Positions 1 through 10,769 of a stretch of DNA of 64,000 bases are shown here, one piece after another (the stretch's first letter is position 1; every line of letters starts with the position of its first letter). Source of the DNA: Skermania piniformis (GTDB lineage Bacteria; Actinomycetota; Actinomycetes; Mycobacteriales; Mycobacteriaceae); the NCBI RefSeq assembly GCF_019285775.1, contig NZ_CP079105.1, forward strand, positions 2,294,001 to 2,358,000. The letters run 5' to 3'. A program made the translations under genes and the position numbers. The notes under the pieces were generated by a model. It saw nothing but the letters and a program-made list of their open reading frames with translations, was not told the DNA's origin and ran no database searches.

Positions 1-402
1 TTCACCGCGGCCGCGGAGCCGCGCAACGCCACGGCACTCACCCGCGCCGGCCAGGTCGCTGCCGAGCAGCCCGGCTGCCTGCACGCCACGATGGATTTGT
101 ACAAGCACTGCTACAAGCTGTCCCCATTGATCGACTCGGCGCTCACCGCGGCCTGCTTCGAGCTGGCCTACGCGGCCCGCGAACTCGACATGCGCGCCAG
201 CCCGTACCAGCTGACCGAACTCGGCTACCCGCCGATCCCGATCGAGACCGCGGCGGGCCGGGCCGAGTACGTCCGGGCCCAGGCCGAACTGACGCGGCGG
301 GCCGCCCCGTTGCGGGCCGCGCTGCACCAGCGCTGCACTGCCCTGCTCCGACTCGCCGACCGAGCGGACAGCACCGACGGCGCGTCGGCTACTCATAGGT
401 AA
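1..402 (+). CDS. C-terminal part of a conserved actinobacterial protein (5' end outside window)
   Basis: The frame is open from base 1 to the stop at 400-402, so the first ATG at 91 is internal and this is the last 133 residues of a longer protein. Visible hallmarks are MDLYKHCYKLSPLIDS and RELDMRASPYQL. I associate these with a roughly 300-residue actinobacterial family often annotated as 3-methyladenine DNA glycosylase and found beside glcB. That name rests on memory of database labels, and no glycosylase catalytic motif can be seen in this part. It ends 66 bases before glcB on the same strand, so the two could be co-transcribed. Confidence 0.6.
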   Translation, partial: FTAAAEPRNATALTRAGQVAAEQPGCLHATMDLYKHCYKLSPLIDSALTAACFELAYAARELDMRASPYQLTELGYPPIPIETAAGRAEYVRAQAELTRRAAPLRAALHQRCTALLRLADRADSTDGASATHR

Positions 403-468
403 GATCCCGACCGGAAGCGGGTCGGCAGCGGATTCGGCCCGAGTCCGCGACCTGAAAGAGTGAGGTAG

Positions 469-2664
469 ATGACTGAGCGCGTTCGGATCGGTGGATTGCA
501 GGTCGCCACGGAGCTGCGGGACTTCGTCGAGCAGGAGGCGATCCCCGGTACCGGGATCGACCCGGCCGAGTTCTGGGCCGGCGTCGAAGCGGTCGTCACC
601 GAGCTCGCCCCGCGCAACCGGGAGTTGCTCGCCACCCGAGACGAGCTGCAGGGCAAGCTCGATGCCTGGCACGCCGAGCATCCCGGCACCGACTACGACC
701 GGGAGGCCTACAAGGCATTCCTGGTCGAGATCGGCTACCTGCTGCCGCCGGCGGCCGACTTCCGGATCGGTACACAGAACGTGGACGCCGAGGTCGCCGC
801 GACCGCGGGTCCGCAACTGGTGGTGCCGGTGATGAACGCGCGGTTCGCGATCAACGCCGCGAACGCCCGGTGGGGATCGCTCTACGACGCCTTGTACGGC
901 ACGGATGCGATCCCCGAGACCGATGGTGCCGAACAGGCACCCGGCGGCAAGCCCGGTTACAACAAAGTGCGCGGCGACAAGGTGATCGCGTTCGCCCGGG
1001 GCCTGCTCGACCAGGCTGCGCCGCTGGTCACCGGCTCGCATGCGGGCACCACCCGGTACGCCGTCGACGGCCGGGCGCTCGCGGTCACCTTGGCCGACGG
1101 CACGGTCACCACGCTGGCCGGACCGGCGGAGCTGGTCGGCTACGCCGGCACCCCCGAATCACCGACCGCCGTGCTGTTGCGGCACAACGGGCTGCACATC
1201 GAGATCCAGATCGATCCGTCCTCGCCGATCGGATCCACCGATTCGGCCGGCGTGCGCGATGTGGTGCTGGAATCCGCGGTCACCACCATCATGGATTTCG
1301 AGGACTCGGTCGCCGCGGTCGATGCCGCGGACAAGGTGACCGGCTACCGGAACTGGCTGGGCCTGATGAAGGGCGACCTCACCGAAGAGGTGACCAAGGG
1401 CGACAAGACGTTCACCCGGGTGATGAATCCGGATCGCACCTACACGGCGGTCGGCGGCGGTGAATTGACCCTGCACGGTCGTTCGCTGCTGTTCGTGCGC
1501 AATGTGGGTCATCTGATGACCAGCGACGCGATCCTCGATCCGAGCGGCGACGAGGTTCCCGAAGGGATTCTGGACGGCCTGTTCACCTCGTTGATCGCGC
1601 TGCACGACCTACGCGGCGACACCACCCGCGGCAACAGCCGGACCGGCGCGGTGTACATCGTGAAGCCGAAGATGCACGGCCCGGACGAGGTGGCGTTCAC
1701 CAACACGTTGTTCGACCGGGTCGAGCAGGTGCTGGGGCTACCGGCGAACACGCTCAAGGTCGGGATCATGGACGAGGAGCGGCGGACCACGGTCAATCTG
1801 GCCCGCAGTATCCAGGCCGCGCAGGAACGGGTGGTGTTCATCAACACCGGCTTCCTCGACCGCACCGGCGACGAGATCCACACCTCGATGGCAGCCGGAC
1901 CGATGGTGCGCAAAGCGGATATGAAGTCGCAACGCTGGATCGCCGCCTACGAGGACAACAACGTCGACACCGGCCTCGCGGACGGCCTGCCGCATCATGC
2001 CCAGATCGGCAAGGGGATGTGGGCGATGCCGGATCTGATGCACGACATGCTGGAGCAGAAGATCGCGCATCCCCGCGCCGGCGCGACCACCGCGTGGGTG
2101 CCCTCGCCCACCGCCGCCACCCTGCACGCGATCCACTATCACCAGGTCGACGTGTTCGCCCGGCAGGCCGAGATCGCCCAGGGCGGTTCGCGTGCCACCA
2201 TCGACGACATCCTCACCATCCCGCTCGCACCGACGCCGGACTGGTCGGCGCAGGAGCGGCAGACCGAGCTGGACAACAACGCACAGTCGATCCTGGGATA
2301 CGTGGTGCGATGGATCGATCAGGGTGTCGGGTGTTCCAAGGTGCCCGACATCCACGATGTCGGGTTGATGGAGGACCGGGCCACGTTACGGATCTCCAGT
2401 CAACTATTGGCGAATTGGTTACGTCACGACGTGGTGTCGGCCGACGACATCGTTGCGAGTCTGGAGCGGATGGCACCGGTGGTGGATCGACAGAACGCCG
2501 GCGACCCGAACTATCGCCCCATGGCGCCGGACTTCGCGAGCAGCATCGCCTTTCAGGCAGCCAAGGAGCTGATCCTGGCCGGAACCGAGCAACCGAACGG
2601 CTACACCGAGCCGATCCTGCATCGGCGGCGGCGCGAGTTCAAGGCGTCGGAACTGGCCCGCTGA
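469..2664 (+). CDS. glcB: Malate synthase G
   Basis: Condenses glyoxylate with acetyl-CoA to malate in the cytoplasm, the second step of the glyoxylate shunt. At 731 residues it has the length of the G isoform (about 720-740) rather than the shorter A form. It shows the TIM-barrel core with [12 protein letters not shown], the segment [13 protein letters not shown], and the C-terminal [19 protein letters not shown], which holds the acidic catalytic residue of the family. A purine-rich AGAGTGAGG lies upstream of the ATG. A VWA protein follows 34 bases downstream, the same pair as glcB/Rv1836c in M. tuberculosis. It is intact and identification is secure. Confidence 0.97.
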   Translation: MTERVRIGGLQVATELRDFVEQEAIPGTGIDPAEFWAGVEAVVTELAPRNRELLATRDELQGKLDAWHAEHPGTDYDREAYKAFLVEIGYLLPPAADFRIGTQNVDAEVAATAGPQLVVPVMNARFAINAANARWGSLYDALYGTDAIPETDGAEQAPGGKPGYNKVRGDKVIAFARGLLDQAAPLVTGSHAGTTRYAVDGRALAVTLADGTVTTLAGPAELVGYAGTPESPTAVLLRHNGLHIEIQIDPSSPIGSTDSAGVRDVVLESAVTTIMDFEDSVAAVDAADKVTGYRNWLGLMKGDLTEEVTKGDKTFTRVMNPDRTYTAVGGGELTLHGRSLLFVRNVGHLMTSDAILDPSGDEVPEGILDGLFTSLIALHDLRGDTTRGNSRTGAVYIVKPKMHGPDEVAFTNTLFDRVEQVLGLPANTLKVGIMDEERRTTVNLARSIQAAQERVVFINTGFLDRTGDEIHTSMAAGPMVRKADMKSQRWIAAYEDNNVDTGLADGLPHHAQIGKGMWAMPDLMHDMLEQKIAHPRAGATTAWVPSPTAATLHAIHYHQVDVFARQAEIAQGGSRATIDDILTIPLAPTPDWSAQERQTELDNNAQSILGYVVRWIDQGVGCSKVPDIHDVGLMEDRATLRISSQLLANWLRHDVVSADDIVASLERMAPVVDRQNAGDPNYRPMAPDFASSIAFQAAKELILAGTEQPNGYTEPILHRRRREFKASELAR

Positions 2665-2698
2665 TCGCCGGGCCGGCCCGAGCAGGCACGCCCGCAGC

Positions 2699-4387
2699 AT
2701 GGCGAGACATCGAGGTCCGGCCAAGCACCGCGGCGGCGGCGCTCGCTCGATCGCGCGCGGTCCGTTGCTCGTTCTGGTAACGCTGGGGGTTCTGGCAGCA
2801 CTGGCGGTCGGCTGGATGTTCCTGCGGGATCGAATCGCCGACGACGCCGCCGCCGCGGCCCGCCAGTGTGTAGCCGGGGACACCACGCTGGCGGTGACCG
2901 CCGACCCCGATATCGCCGGTCCGGTGCGCGCGGCGGCGCAACGCTACGGGGCCACTCACCCGGTCGTCCGGGATCATTGCGCGCAGGTCGAGGTCACGGA
3001 CCGGCTTTCGGGCCCGATCGCGGCGGCGTTGCCGGGCCCGCAGTGGGATGCCGCTGCGCTCGGGCCACGACCCGCGCTGTGGATCGCCGACTCGTCACGT
3101 TCGGTGCGCCGGGCGACCGTTCCCGGACTGCTCGACGGCGAGCCGAAACCGATCGCCACGACGCCCGTCGTGTTTGCCGTGGCCGAGCCGTTACGGGCGG
3201 CGCTCGACAATGCGAAGGCCGGTTGGGCCGACCTGGCCGGTCTGCAACAGGGTGACCTGGATCGGATCGGCCTCGTCGGTTGGGGCGGTCTCCGGCTTGC
3301 CGTGCCCCCCGACGACGCAACGCTGGCAGTAGCCGAAGCGGTGGCCACGGCCGCGCTGGCCCCCCAACCGGTCACCGCCGCCGCGCTGCAACGCGGCCCG
3401 GCGGTGACCGCGGTGTCGTCGCTGGCGGTCGGCGCACCGCCGGCGGCATCGGCAGCCGACGGGATCACCACGCTGCGCGGCGCTGCCGTCGCAGCTGCCG
3501 GCGCGGTGCATGCGGTGCCGACCACCGAACTGCAGCTGCGCGGTACGGGCGTGGTGAGCTATCGACCGCCCGGGCCGGGACCGATCGCGGACTACCCGGC
3601 GGCCCGATTGACCGGACCGTGGATCGACGAGACCCAGAACGCGATCGCGGCCGAGTTCGTCGAGTTCCTCACCGCACCCGAGCAAGCTCGGCTGTTCACC
3701 GACGCGGGTTTCGTCACGCCCACCGGCACCGCCGCACCGGCAGCCGAACGCGCGGTCTACGACCGGCTCGCCGACATCCTGGCGCGCCCGACGCTGGGGG
3801 TGTCGTCCACCCTCCTGGTCGATGTGTCGGCATCGATGGGGCAAACCGAAGGCAACCAAACTCGATTGGCGAATGTGGTCGCGGCGTTGCGGTCTCAGCT
3901 GGACACGGTACCGCCGTCGTCATCGGTCGGCCTGTGGACCTACCGGCGCAGCGTGGACGGCGCCGCCCCGTATCGGCAGCAGACCGCAACCCAACCGCTG
4001 ACCACGAACGCCCGTTCGGCGTTGAACACCGCGCTCGCGGCGCTGCGCTCGACCCGCGACCCGACTGCGGACGCCTACCGCAGCCTGGTCGAGGCCTATC
4101 GTTTCGCAATGTCGGTGTACCAGGCCAACCGGGCGAACTCGGTGCTGTTGATCACCGACGGCAGTCCGGACGACGAGTCCGCGGCAGCCGCTACCCGGGC
4201 GATATCCGATATCACCGCGATGATGGACCCGGCCCGCCCGGTTCGGATCGACGTGCTCCAGCTCGGCACTGCTCCGGTCGCCGACCCGGTACGTGCGGCC
4301 GCCGACCGCACCGGCGGCCAGATTGTTCCGGTCGCTTCCTCGGCCGGCCCCGAACTGGCTACCGCGCTGACCATGTTGCTCGGCTGA
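2699..4387 (+). CDS. Membrane-anchored von Willebrand factor A domain protein
   Basis: 562 residues. A basic N-terminus rich in Arg, His and Gly is followed by one hydrophobic segment at about residues 20-42, so most of the protein should lie outside the membrane. The middle (about 55-360) resembles a substrate-binding-protein fold of the kind fused to VWA domains in actinobacteria. The C-terminal VWA domain starts near residue 365 with the MIDAS motif DVSAS. The protein may bind a metal-dependent ligand or partner in the envelope. The position after glcB matches Rv1836c. Ligand and role are unknown, and the two-domain reading is by eye. Confidence 0.85.
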   Translation: MARHRGPAKHRGGGARSIARGPLLVLVTLGVLAALAVGWMFLRDRIADDAAAAARQCVAGDTTLAVTADPDIAGPVRAAAQRYGATHPVVRDHCAQVEVTDRLSGPIAAALPGPQWDAAALGPRPALWIADSSRSVRRATVPGLLDGEPKPIATTPVVFAVAEPLRAALDNAKAGWADLAGLQQGDLDRIGLVGWGGLRLAVPPDDATLAVAEAVATAALAPQPVTAAALQRGPAVTAVSSLAVGAPPAASAADGITTLRGAAVAAAGAVHAVPTTELQLRGTGVVSYRPPGPGPIADYPAARLTGPWIDETQNAIAAEFVEFLTAPEQARLFTDAGFVTPTGTAAPAAERAVYDRLADILARPTLGVSSTLLVDVSASMGQTEGNQTRLANVVAALRSQLDTVPPSSSVGLWTYRRSVDGAAPYRQQTATQPLTTNARSALNTALAALRSTRDPTADAYRSLVEAYRFAMSVYQANRANSVLLITDGSPDDESAAAATRAISDITAMMDPARPVRIDVLQLGTAPVADPVRAAADRTGGQIVPVASSAGPELATALTMLLG

Positions 4388-4417
4388 CCGGACCGCACAC
4401 ACTCTAGGCTTTCGGGC

Positions 4418-4879
4418 GTGGTAGACGACATGACGATCGAGCGGTCGATCGAGATCGCGACGGTACCGGCGACGATTCACCCGCACATCGACAACTTCGC
4501 CGCCTGGCGGGCGTGGTCCCCCTGGGAGGATCTCGACCCGAATCAGGAGCGCACCTACACCGGGCCCGCTGCGGGCGTCGGCGCCGGCTATGCGTGGAAA
4601 GGCAACCGCAAAGCCGGCGCCGGGTCGATGCGCATCACCGGGTCTACACCGGAGCGAATCGACCTCGACCTGGAGTTTCTGAAGCCGTTCAAAGCGTCGA
4701 ACGCCGTGACCTTCGAGCTGGTCCCACACGGCGCCGCCACCCGGGTCACCTGGCGGATGACCGGCAAGAAGAACCTGTTCTTCCGGCTCTTCGGCTTCAT
4801 AATCAATCCGGACAAGCTGATCGGCAAGGACTTCGAGAAGGGCTTGACGACGCTGAAGGCAGTCGCCGAAGCACGCTGA
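4418..4879 (+). CDS. SRPBCC (START-like) family protein
   Basis: 153 residues from a GTG start; an in-frame ATG four codons later is an alternative. The pattern of short hydrophobic strands, the FAAWRAWSPWEDLDPN segment and the C-terminal helix ending in LTTLKAVAEA fit the polyketide-cyclase/SRPBCC helix-grip fold, which binds small hydrophobic ligands. No catalytic residue can be assigned. It lies 30 bases after the VWA gene on the same strand and converges with the terD-like gene. Family call moderately sure, function unknown. Confidence 0.75.
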   Translation: MVDDMTIERSIEIATVPATIHPHIDNFAAWRAWSPWEDLDPNQERTYTGPAAGVGAGYAWKGNRKAGAGSMRITGSTPERIDLDLEFLKPFKASNAVTFELVPHGAATRVTWRMTGKKNLFFRLFGFIINPDKLIGKDFEKGLTTLKAVAEAR

Positions 4880-4909
4880 GCAACCGCACCCGCTGCCCTG
4901 CCCGTCCGC

Positions 4910-5596
4910 CTATTTGCGGCCGGCTTTCCACTGCAGGCCCCACCCGTAGGTACGGTCGAGCACATCCTGCGCACCGTTGATGTACTGCACCTCGCGCTGC
5001 ACGGTCAGGTCACCGCCTTTGTTCTCCAGCATCGCGATCGCGCAGATCGGCGCCCCGTCCACCGGGTGATCCAAGCGCACCTCGACCTGCGGCCCCCGCT
5101 GCGGGAAGAGCCGCACCACGCCGTCCACCGCAGCCCAGTTGCGCGCCCCCTCGTAGATCAGGGCGAAGACCAGGATGCGGCGGAACTCCGCCACCCGATC
5201 CATATTGATCGCCATGTTCTCGCCGCCGGTGACCGCGCCGGTCCGGTCGTCCTGGTCGAGCTGGATGTACGGCGGCTGATCGTAGGCGCCGAACGAGTTG
5301 CCGAGCGCTTGCACGATGCCCTTGCGCCCGTCGGTCAGCTCCCAGAGACAGCCGAGATCCAGGTCGATGCCACCGCTCGCCCCGGCCAGCCGGCTGAGGA
5401 AACCTTTCTTCGCCGGTTGCGCGGCACCTTGGCTCCAGTTGAGGTTCACCCGCATCGTGCCGCCGACCGCGCCGGACTTGGTCAGGTTGATCGCCGGCCG
5501 CTCCTTGGACAGCGACACCGGCCCGGCCGCTGCTGCTGCGTCGGGTGCCGCGGCCGATCCGCCGGATGGATTCTTCTTGTTGTAGTCGATTGCCAC
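4910..5596 (-). CDS. TerD-family (tellurium-resistance-like) stress protein
   Basis: 228 residues from GTG at 5596, chosen because GGAAGGA lies 8 bases upstream and the family-like sequence begins there; an open frame upstream to 5821 has no such support. A low-complexity Ala/Pro linker (about 10-35) is followed by VSLSKERPAINLTK and RVNLNW, then GIDLDLGCLWEL and repeated acidic DxD segments (DQDDRTG), the calcium-binding pattern of TerD domains. The family acts in the cytoplasm in general and membrane stress. It lies 55 bases downstream of gcvP, but no link to glycine metabolism is known to me. Confidence 0.85.
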   Translation of the reverse strand: MAIDYNKKNPSGGSAAAPDAAAAAGPVSLSKERPAINLTKSGAVGGTMRVNLNWSQGAAQPAKKGFLSRLAGASGGIDLDLGCLWELTDGRKGIVQALGNSFGAYDQPPYIQLDQDDRTGAVTGGENMAINMDRVAEFRRILVFALIYEGARNWAAVDGVVRLFPQRGPQVEVRLDHPVDGAPICAIAMLENKGGDLTVQREVQYINGAQDVLDRTYGWGLQWKAGRK

Positions 5597-5651
5597 CGTT
5601 CCATCCTTCCACGCAATTCGGCCGAATCGGACATCGATCCGAAACCGGCGA

Positions 5652-8456
5652 TCAGTCGGCGAACGCCTCGACCGGCGGACACGAGCAGACCAGATTCCGG
5701 TCGCCGTACGCGCCGTTGATCCGCCGGGTTCCCGGCCATACCTTCGCCCGGCCGGTACCGGGCTGCTTCTCGACCTGCGGGTAGGCGGCTTCGGCTCTGG
5801 TGTAGGGATGCGCCCACTCACGGGTCAGACACTCGGCCGTGTGCGGAGCGCCGCGCAACGGATTGTCGTCCACCGGCCACTCCCCCGCAGCAACTCGCTC
5901 GATCTCGCCGTGGATGGCGATCATCGCGTCGCAGAACTGGTCGATCTCGGCCAGGTCCTCGCTCTCGGTGGGCTCCACCATCAACGTGCCGGCCACCGGG
6001 AAGCTCATCGTCGGGGCGTGGAAACCGTAGTCGGCGAGCCGTTTTGCCACGTCGTCCACCGTGATACCGGTGCGCTTGGTGATCTCGCGCAGGTCCAGGA
6101 TGCACTCGTGCGCGACCATCGCGTGCTCGCCCGTGTACAACACCGGGAAATAGTCGTCGAGCCGGCGGGCAATGTAGTTCGCCGAGGCGATGGCGGTGCC
6201 GGTCGCCCGACGTAACCCGTCCGCGCCCATCAGCCGGAGGTACGCCCAGGTGATCGGCAGGATCGAGGCCGAGCCGTATCGGGCCGCTGCCACCGCATGC
6301 GACTTCTGTTCCAACGGATCGCCCGGCAGATACGGCGCGAGATGGCTGCGTACCGCGACCGGGCCGACTCCCGGCCCACCGCCGCCGTGCGGAATGCAGA
6401 ATGTCTTGTGCAGGTTCAGGTGGCTCACGTCGCCGCCGAACCGACCCGGCCGGGCCAATCCGACCAGCGCATTCAGGTTCGCCCCATCGACGTACACCTG
6501 TCCGCCGGCGTCGTGCACCAGCGCGCACAGCTCGGCGACCTCGTGTTCGTACACCCCGTGGGTGGACGGATAAGTGATCATGATTGCGGCCAGCCGGTCG
6601 GCATGATCGGCGATCTTCGCGCGCAGGTCGTCCAGGTCGATGTCGCCGTTGCGGCGGCAGCCGACCACCTCGACCCGGAAGCCGGCCAGGACGGCCGACG
6701 CCGCGTTGGTGCCGTGCGCACTGGACGGGATCAGACAGATGTCGCGATGCTCCTGCCCTTGATCCTGCTGAAATCGACGGATCGCAAGCAAGCCGGCGTA
6801 CTCCCCCTGGCTACCTGCGTTGGGCTGCAGGCTGACCGCGTCGTAGCCGGTCAGCGCAGCAAGCCAACGCTCCAGATCGGCGATGATCCGAGCCATCCCC
6901 GGGGTGTCCGCGGCCGGCGCATAGGGGTGCAATCGGGCGAACTCCGGCCAGGTGATCGCCGCCATCTCCGCGGTCGCGTTCAGCTTCATCGTGCAGGAAC
7001 CGAGCGGAATCATGCTGCGATCCAATGCGATGTCGCGATCGGCGAGGCGCCGCAGGTACCGCAGCATCGCAGTTTCGGTGCGGTATCGGGTGAAGGCCGG
7101 GTGGGTGAGGAACGCCGACGTGCGGTTGACGATTCCGGCGCAGACCGGCTCGGCGGCCGGCACGACACCGAATGCCGCGAGCACCGCCGCCACGTGCGCG
7201 CCGGTGGTGGCCTCGTCGCACGCCACCGCCACGTGGTCGGCATCGACCAGGCGCAGGTTGACCCCCCGCTCGCGCGCTGCGGCCAACACCTCGGCCGCCC
7301 GGCCGGGCACCCGCGCCAGGACGGTGTCGAAATACCGATCGTGCACCAGCGCATCCCCCAGCGCGGTCGCGATCGCCTCGGCATGTCCGTGCACCCGCCG
7401 GGCGATCGCGGTCAATCCGTCGGCGCCGTGGTAGGCGGCATACATGGCGGCGACGACCGCCAACAAGACCTGCGCAGTACAGATGTTGGAGGTGGCCTTC
7501 TCCCGTCGGATGTGCTGCTCCCGGGTCTGCAACGCCAGTCGATAGGCGGGATCGCCGTCCGCGTCGACCGACACCCCGACGATCCGGCCGGGCAACTGCC
7601 GGGCATGGCGACGCTGCACCGCCAGGTAGCCGGCGTGTGGCCCGCCGAAACCCATCGGCACGCCGAACCGTTGTGTCGTACCGAAGCAGGCGTCGGCGCC
7701 GTACTCGCCGGGCGGGGTGATGACGGTCGCCGCAAGCAGATCGAGCCCGACCGCGATCATCGCACCGCGCTCGTGCGCCGCGTCGATCAGCGCAGTCCAG
7801 TCGGTCACCCGGCCGGATGCGCCGGGGACCTGGGCGAGCACGCCGAAGAAGTCGCCGTCGGGCAATCCCGCTGCGAGGTCGGTCACGGCCAGATCGATAC
7901 CCAACGCCTCGGCGCGGGTGGTCAACACCGCCAGGGTCTGCGGGAAAACATCGGCGTCGACGAGGAACCGGTTCGACCGGCTGCGCCCGGCCCGACGGAG
8001 CAGGCCCATCGCCTCGGCCGCCGCAGTGGCCTCGTCCAGCATCGACGAGTTCGCGGTATCCATCCCGGTCAAGTCGCACACCATGGTTTGGAAATTGAGC
8101 AGCGCCTCCAGCCGGCCCTGCGAAATCTCCGGCTGATAGGGGGTGTACGCGGTATACCAGGCCGGGTTCTCCAGAATGTTGCGGAGTAACACCGGCGGGG
8201 TCAGGGTGTCGTAGTAGCCGAGCCCGATCATCGAGGTCGCGACGGTGTTCGTGGCGGCCAGGGCGCGCAGCTCGTCGAGCACAGCGTGTTCGCTCACCGG
8301 CTCGGGCAGGACCTCCAGACCGGACCGGTCGGCGATCGCAGCCGGAACCACCCGGTCGGCGAGTTCGTCGAGAGTTGCGACCCCGATCAGGCGCAGGATC
8401 GTGGCGAGGTCGGTGGCATCCGGTCCGATGTGCCGGTCGGCGAAAGTAGAGTTCAC
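5652..8456 (-). CDS. gcvP: Glycine dehydrogenase (aminomethyl-transferring), glycine cleavage P-protein
   Basis: PLP enzyme that decarboxylates glycine and passes the aminomethyl group to the lipoyl arm of GcvH. The chosen GTG at 8456 gives 934 residues beginning [11 protein letters not shown], the normal length and N-terminus; a longer frame to 8804 would run through the riboswitch. GGGAG precedes it. The PLP lysine is in [16 protein letters not shown] in the C-terminal half, and the glycine-rich loop GTNAASA and [11 protein letters not shown] are present. The tandem glycine riboswitch just upstream should control it. gcvH is about 3 kb away; gcvT is not in the window. Confidence 0.97.
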   Translation of the reverse strand: MNSTFADRHIGPDATDLATILRLIGVATLDELADRVVPAAIADRSGLEVLPEPVSEHAVLDELRALAATNTVATSMIGLGYYDTLTPPVLLRNILENPAWYTAYTPYQPEISQGRLEALLNFQTMVCDLTGMDTANSSMLDEATAAAEAMGLLRRAGRSRSNRFLVDADVFPQTLAVLTTRAEALGIDLAVTDLAAGLPDGDFFGVLAQVPGASGRVTDWTALIDAAHERGAMIAVGLDLLAATVITPPGEYGADACFGTTQRFGVPMGFGGPHAGYLAVQRRHARQLPGRIVGVSVDADGDPAYRLALQTREQHIRREKATSNICTAQVLLAVVAAMYAAYHGADGLTAIARRVHGHAEAIATALGDALVHDRYFDTVLARVPGRAAEVLAAARERGVNLRLVDADHVAVACDEATTGAHVAAVLAAFGVVPAAEPVCAGIVNRTSAFLTHPAFTRYRTETAMLRYLRRLADRDIALDRSMIPLGSCTMKLNATAEMAAITWPEFARLHPYAPAADTPGMARIIADLERWLAALTGYDAVSLQPNAGSQGEYAGLLAIRRFQQDQGQEHRDICLIPSSAHGTNAASAVLAGFRVEVVGCRRNGDIDLDDLRAKIADHADRLAAIMITYPSTHGVYEHEVAELCALVHDAGGQVYVDGANLNALVGLARPGRFGGDVSHLNLHKTFCIPHGGGGPGVGPVAVRSHLAPYLPGDPLEQKSHAVAAARYGSASILPITWAYLRLMGADGLRRATGTAIASANYIARRLDDYFPVLYTGEHAMVAHECILDLREITKRTGITVDDVAKRLADYGFHAPTMSFPVAGTLMVEPTESEDLAEIDQFCDAMIAIHGEIERVAAGEWPVDDNPLRGAPHTAECLTREWAHPYTRAEAAYPQVEKQPGTGRAKVWPGTRRINGAYGDRNLVCSCPPVEAFAD

Positions 8457-8484
8457 GAGGTCTCCCGAGGGCAGGCTTGCGCTG

Positions 8485-8682
8485 GCCCTCTCCCTCTGTC
8501 GCGGCGCCTGAGAGATTCGGTCCCGTTCGACCTTTCCCCGTGGGCGGACGGACTCGGGTCCGCCACTTTCCAGAGGCGCCGGATGACCCGCACGGTCCTG
8601 GTGCCTGAGAGATCGACGGAGAGGTGCTGCTCCTTCGGCGTCCGGCCGCTGGTGTCGGCGCGGAACTCTCCCGTGTGGGGTG
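8485..8682 (-). promoter_or_regulatory. Tandem glycine riboswitch upstream of gcvP
   Basis: Read on the minus strand, the leader contains GGGAGAGTTCCGCGCC, then GCCGAAGGAGCA and ATCTCTCAGGCACCAGGAC (first aptamer, about 8682-8585). A second copy follows with CTCTGGAAAG and ATCTCTCAGGCGCC followed by GACAGAGGGAG (about 8580-8485). CTCTCAGGC and the closing GACAGAG are hallmarks of the glycine-riboswitch 3' half, and two copies in series is the classic arrangement. The 3' end lies about 30 bases before the gcvP GTG. Boundaries are approximate because I judged the folding by eye. Expected effect: glycine turns gcvP on. Confidence 0.88.
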
Positions 8683-8697
8683 CGACGCGCGACCAGT

Positions 8698-9264
8698 CTA
8701 ACCGGTCTTGCGGCTGACCCGGTTCTTCCGGCGGTAGGCCAGCTCGTCTTCCGGCCGCTCCTCCGTCGCGCCACCATCGGCCCGCTCGGCCGGGAACTGG
8801 GCAATCGTTCCGGTGAGCTCGCGCATCGCCCCGTTGACCGCGATCCCGAATACTCCCTGGCCGCCCTGCAGCAGGTCGACGACCTCTTCGGCCGATGTGC
8901 ACTCGTACACCGTGGTGCCGTCGGAGAACAGGGTGATCTTCGCCAGATCCTGGACGCCCCGGTCGCGTAGGTGGTCCACGGCCACCCGGATGTTCTGCAA
9001 CGAGATCCCCGCGTCGAGCAGCCGCTTGACGATTTTCAGGACCAGGATGTCCTTGAACGAGTACAGCCGCTGGCTACCCGAACCGGCAGCGCTCCGGATG
9101 GACGGCGCGACCAGTTCGGTGCGCGCCCAGTAGTCGAGCTGTCGGTAGGTGATGCCGGCGATCTGACAGGCCGTGGGCACCCGGTAACCGACCAGCTCGT
9201 CCGGCACGGTGTCGTCAGGAAACAACCCTGGCTGAACACTCGTGTCGAGCGGTTGGTCTCCCAC
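8698..9264 (-). CDS. MerR-family regulator, Rv1830/ResR homologue
   Basis: 188 residues. The N-terminal winged helix-turn-helix (about 25-95) shows [21 protein letters not shown] followed in sequence by a basic wing and [20 protein letters not shown], which is MerR-like but without metal-binding cysteines at the C-terminus. The C-terminal half has a DUF-like beta region ([13 protein letters not shown]) and ends in a charged tail. The position between gcvP and the bifunctional nuclease gene is that of Rv1830 in M. tuberculosis, linked to cell-cycle and drug-resilience control. It sits just upstream of the gcvP riboswitch, so read-through may reach gcvP. Confidence 0.88.
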   Translation of the reverse strand: MGDQPLDTSVQPGLFPDDTVPDELVGYRVPTACQIAGITYRQLDYWARTELVAPSIRSAAGSGSQRLYSFKDILVLKIVKRLLDAGISLQNIRVAVDHLRDRGVQDLAKITLFSDGTTVYECTSAEEVVDLLQGGQGVFGIAVNGAMRELTGTIAQFPAERADGGATEERPEDELAYRRKNRVSRKTG

Positions 9265-9390
9265 TGACTGCTCCCTGTCTCTCCTGCAGTACCTGCTGAG
9301 GCTACTCCCCGATACAACGCCATCACCGGCCCGGCGGGCAATCCGACGCGCCCATCACCTACACCTCAACTCGAGGGTGAAACAGTTCCG

Positions 9391-9867
9391 TTACCCGTCG
9401 TTGGCCTTGAAGTCGTCAGCCGACACCGATTCCAGAAATTCCTTGAACTTTTCGACCTCGTCCTCGCGCTCGTCCGGCATCACCACACCGGCCTCTTGCA
9501 ATATCCGCTCGTCGACGAAAATCGGCACCCCGATCCGTAGCGCGATCGCGACCGAATCGGACGGTCGCGCCGAGATCCGCAGGCTCTTGTCGAAGACCAG
9601 ATCGGCGTAGAACGTGCCCTGCTGCAGGTCCACGATCCGGACCTCCAACAGCCGCCGCCCGAACGCCGTGATCAAGTTCTTGATCAGGTCGTGGGTGAGC
9701 GGCCGAGCCGACTCGACGCCACGCTGTTGCAACATGATGGCATTCGCCTCGGCCTCACCGATCCAGATCGGCAGATACCGCTCGCCGGTCGCTTCGCGCA
9801 GTAGCAGCACCGGACTGTTCGGTTGCTCCATCCTGATCCCGACCACTCGCATCTCGCTCATCGCCAT
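9391..9867 (-). CDS. Bifunctional nuclease family protein (DUF151)
   Basis: 158 residues covering one complete DUF151 domain: VVGIRMEQPNSPVLLLRE at the start, LPIWIGEAEANAI, then RPLTHDLIKNLI and the Asp/Arg-containing SARPSDSVAIALR, which is the best conserved stretch of the family. Plant and bacterial members have RNase/DNase activity in vitro; the in vivo role in actinobacteria is open. It lies between the two MerR genes exactly as Rv1829. The acidic C-terminal tail after about residue 130 is a normal addition in this group. Confidence 0.92.
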   Translation of the reverse strand: MAMSEMRVVGIRMEQPNSPVLLLREATGERYLPIWIGEAEANAIMLQQRGVESARPLTHDLIKNLITAFGRRLLEVRIVDLQQGTFYADLVFDKSLRISARPSDSVAIALRIGVPIFVDERILQEAGVVMPDEREDEVEKFKEFLESVSADDFKANDG

Positions 9868-9995
9868 CTGCCTCCAAGCGCCGCGCCCCTCGATGTCGAG
9901 TCTAGGGGAACCAGCGGAAGCGTCTACTCGATCACCGAGACCGTCTCGGTTCGGTGACCGAAAACGGACCCAGCAGGTGCGAGTGCACCCGCCGG

Positions 9996-10769
9996 TCAGC
10001 TGTCGAGTGCGCTCCGCACGGCGGCCGTGACCAGGCAGGCATGCAGCGTCACCGACAATGCGGCGAGTTCTCGGACCAGTTCGTCGGCGCGGTCTCGGGC
10101 ACCCGCGTCACGCCCTTTTGCCACCGGTCCGGCGATCTGCGCGACAAGGCCGGCCTCACGGTCGGCGGCGAGCTTGAAAGCCCGCAGATGCCGCACCTCG
10201 AGCCCGAACTCGGCCATCGCCTTCGCGGTGACCGCCAGGGTCACCGCGGCCTGGTCGAAGAATCCGGCCCGACCCGGGACGATCAGGCCGGCCCGGACAA
10301 GTTCGGTCAGGAAGCCCTCGTCGATCCCGGACTGACGGAGCAGATCGGCCCGGCTGATCCGCACCTGCGGGCCGGGTCGAAATTCCTCCGGCGACACGGT
10401 GGTGGCCCGGCCGGGATCACCGGAAACCGCACCCGCCGGGCCGCCGACCACGCCGAGCCGACGGGGACCCCGACCGGCGTCCGGCGGGACGCCGCGCGCG
10501 GCAGCGTGGTCGATCGCGTCGAGCTGCTCCTTGATCACCTTCAGCGGTAGGTACTGGTCGCGCTGGGCGGTGAGCACGAACCGTAGCCGCTCACAATCGG
10601 CGGCGGAAAAGCGACGATAGCCCGCGGGGGTACGGTCCGGCCGGATCAGCCCCTCGGATTCGAGAAATCGGATCTTGGAGATCGTCACATCCGGGAAATC
10701 AGGTCGTAAGAGGTCGAGGACGGCGCCGATCGACATCCCTCCGCCAGCCCGCTGCCCGGCGGCGGTCAT
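9996..10769 (-). CDS. ftsR: MerR-like transcriptional regulator FtsR
   Basis: 257 residues. The N-terminal domain starts GAVLDLLRPDFPDVTISKIR and continues with FLESEGLIRPDRTPAGYRRF, the MerR recognition helix and wing. Rv1828/FtsR from Corynebacterium and mycobacteria activates ftsZ. Its ATG overlaps the garA stop by one base (TGATG), so the two are translationally coupled. The central linker (about 115-140) is Gly/Pro/Ala-rich and looks disordered. Orthology is inferred from motif and from the gene order garA-ftsR-nuclease-merR. Confidence 0.9.
   Translation of the reverse strand: MTAAGQRAGGGMSIGAVLDLLRPDFPDVTISKIRFLESEGLIRPDRTPAGYRRFSAADCERLRFVLTAQRDQYLPLKVIKEQLDAIDHAAARGVPPDAGRGPRRLGVVGGPAGAVSGDPGRATTVSPEEFRPGPQVRISRADLLRQSGIDEGFLTELVRAGLIVPGRAGFFDQAAVTLAVTAKAMAEFGLEVRHLRAFKLAADREAGLVAQIAGPVAKGRDAGARDRADELVRELAALSVTLHACLVTAAVRSALDS

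Noticed and set aside
2665-2690. GGGCCGGCCC palindrome after glcB as a terminator
   Set aside because: It is GC-rich but has no T-run, and the next gene on the same strand begins about ten bases later.
6297-8189. 630-residue open frame on the plus strand
   Set aside because: It is the antisense of gcvP, with Arg/Gln/His-rich composition typical of shadow frames in GC-rich genes.
8457-8804. N-terminal extension of GcvP to 1,050 residues
   Set aside because: The extension would be encoded by the glycine riboswitch; GcvP proteins start at the [11 protein letters not shown]-like position.
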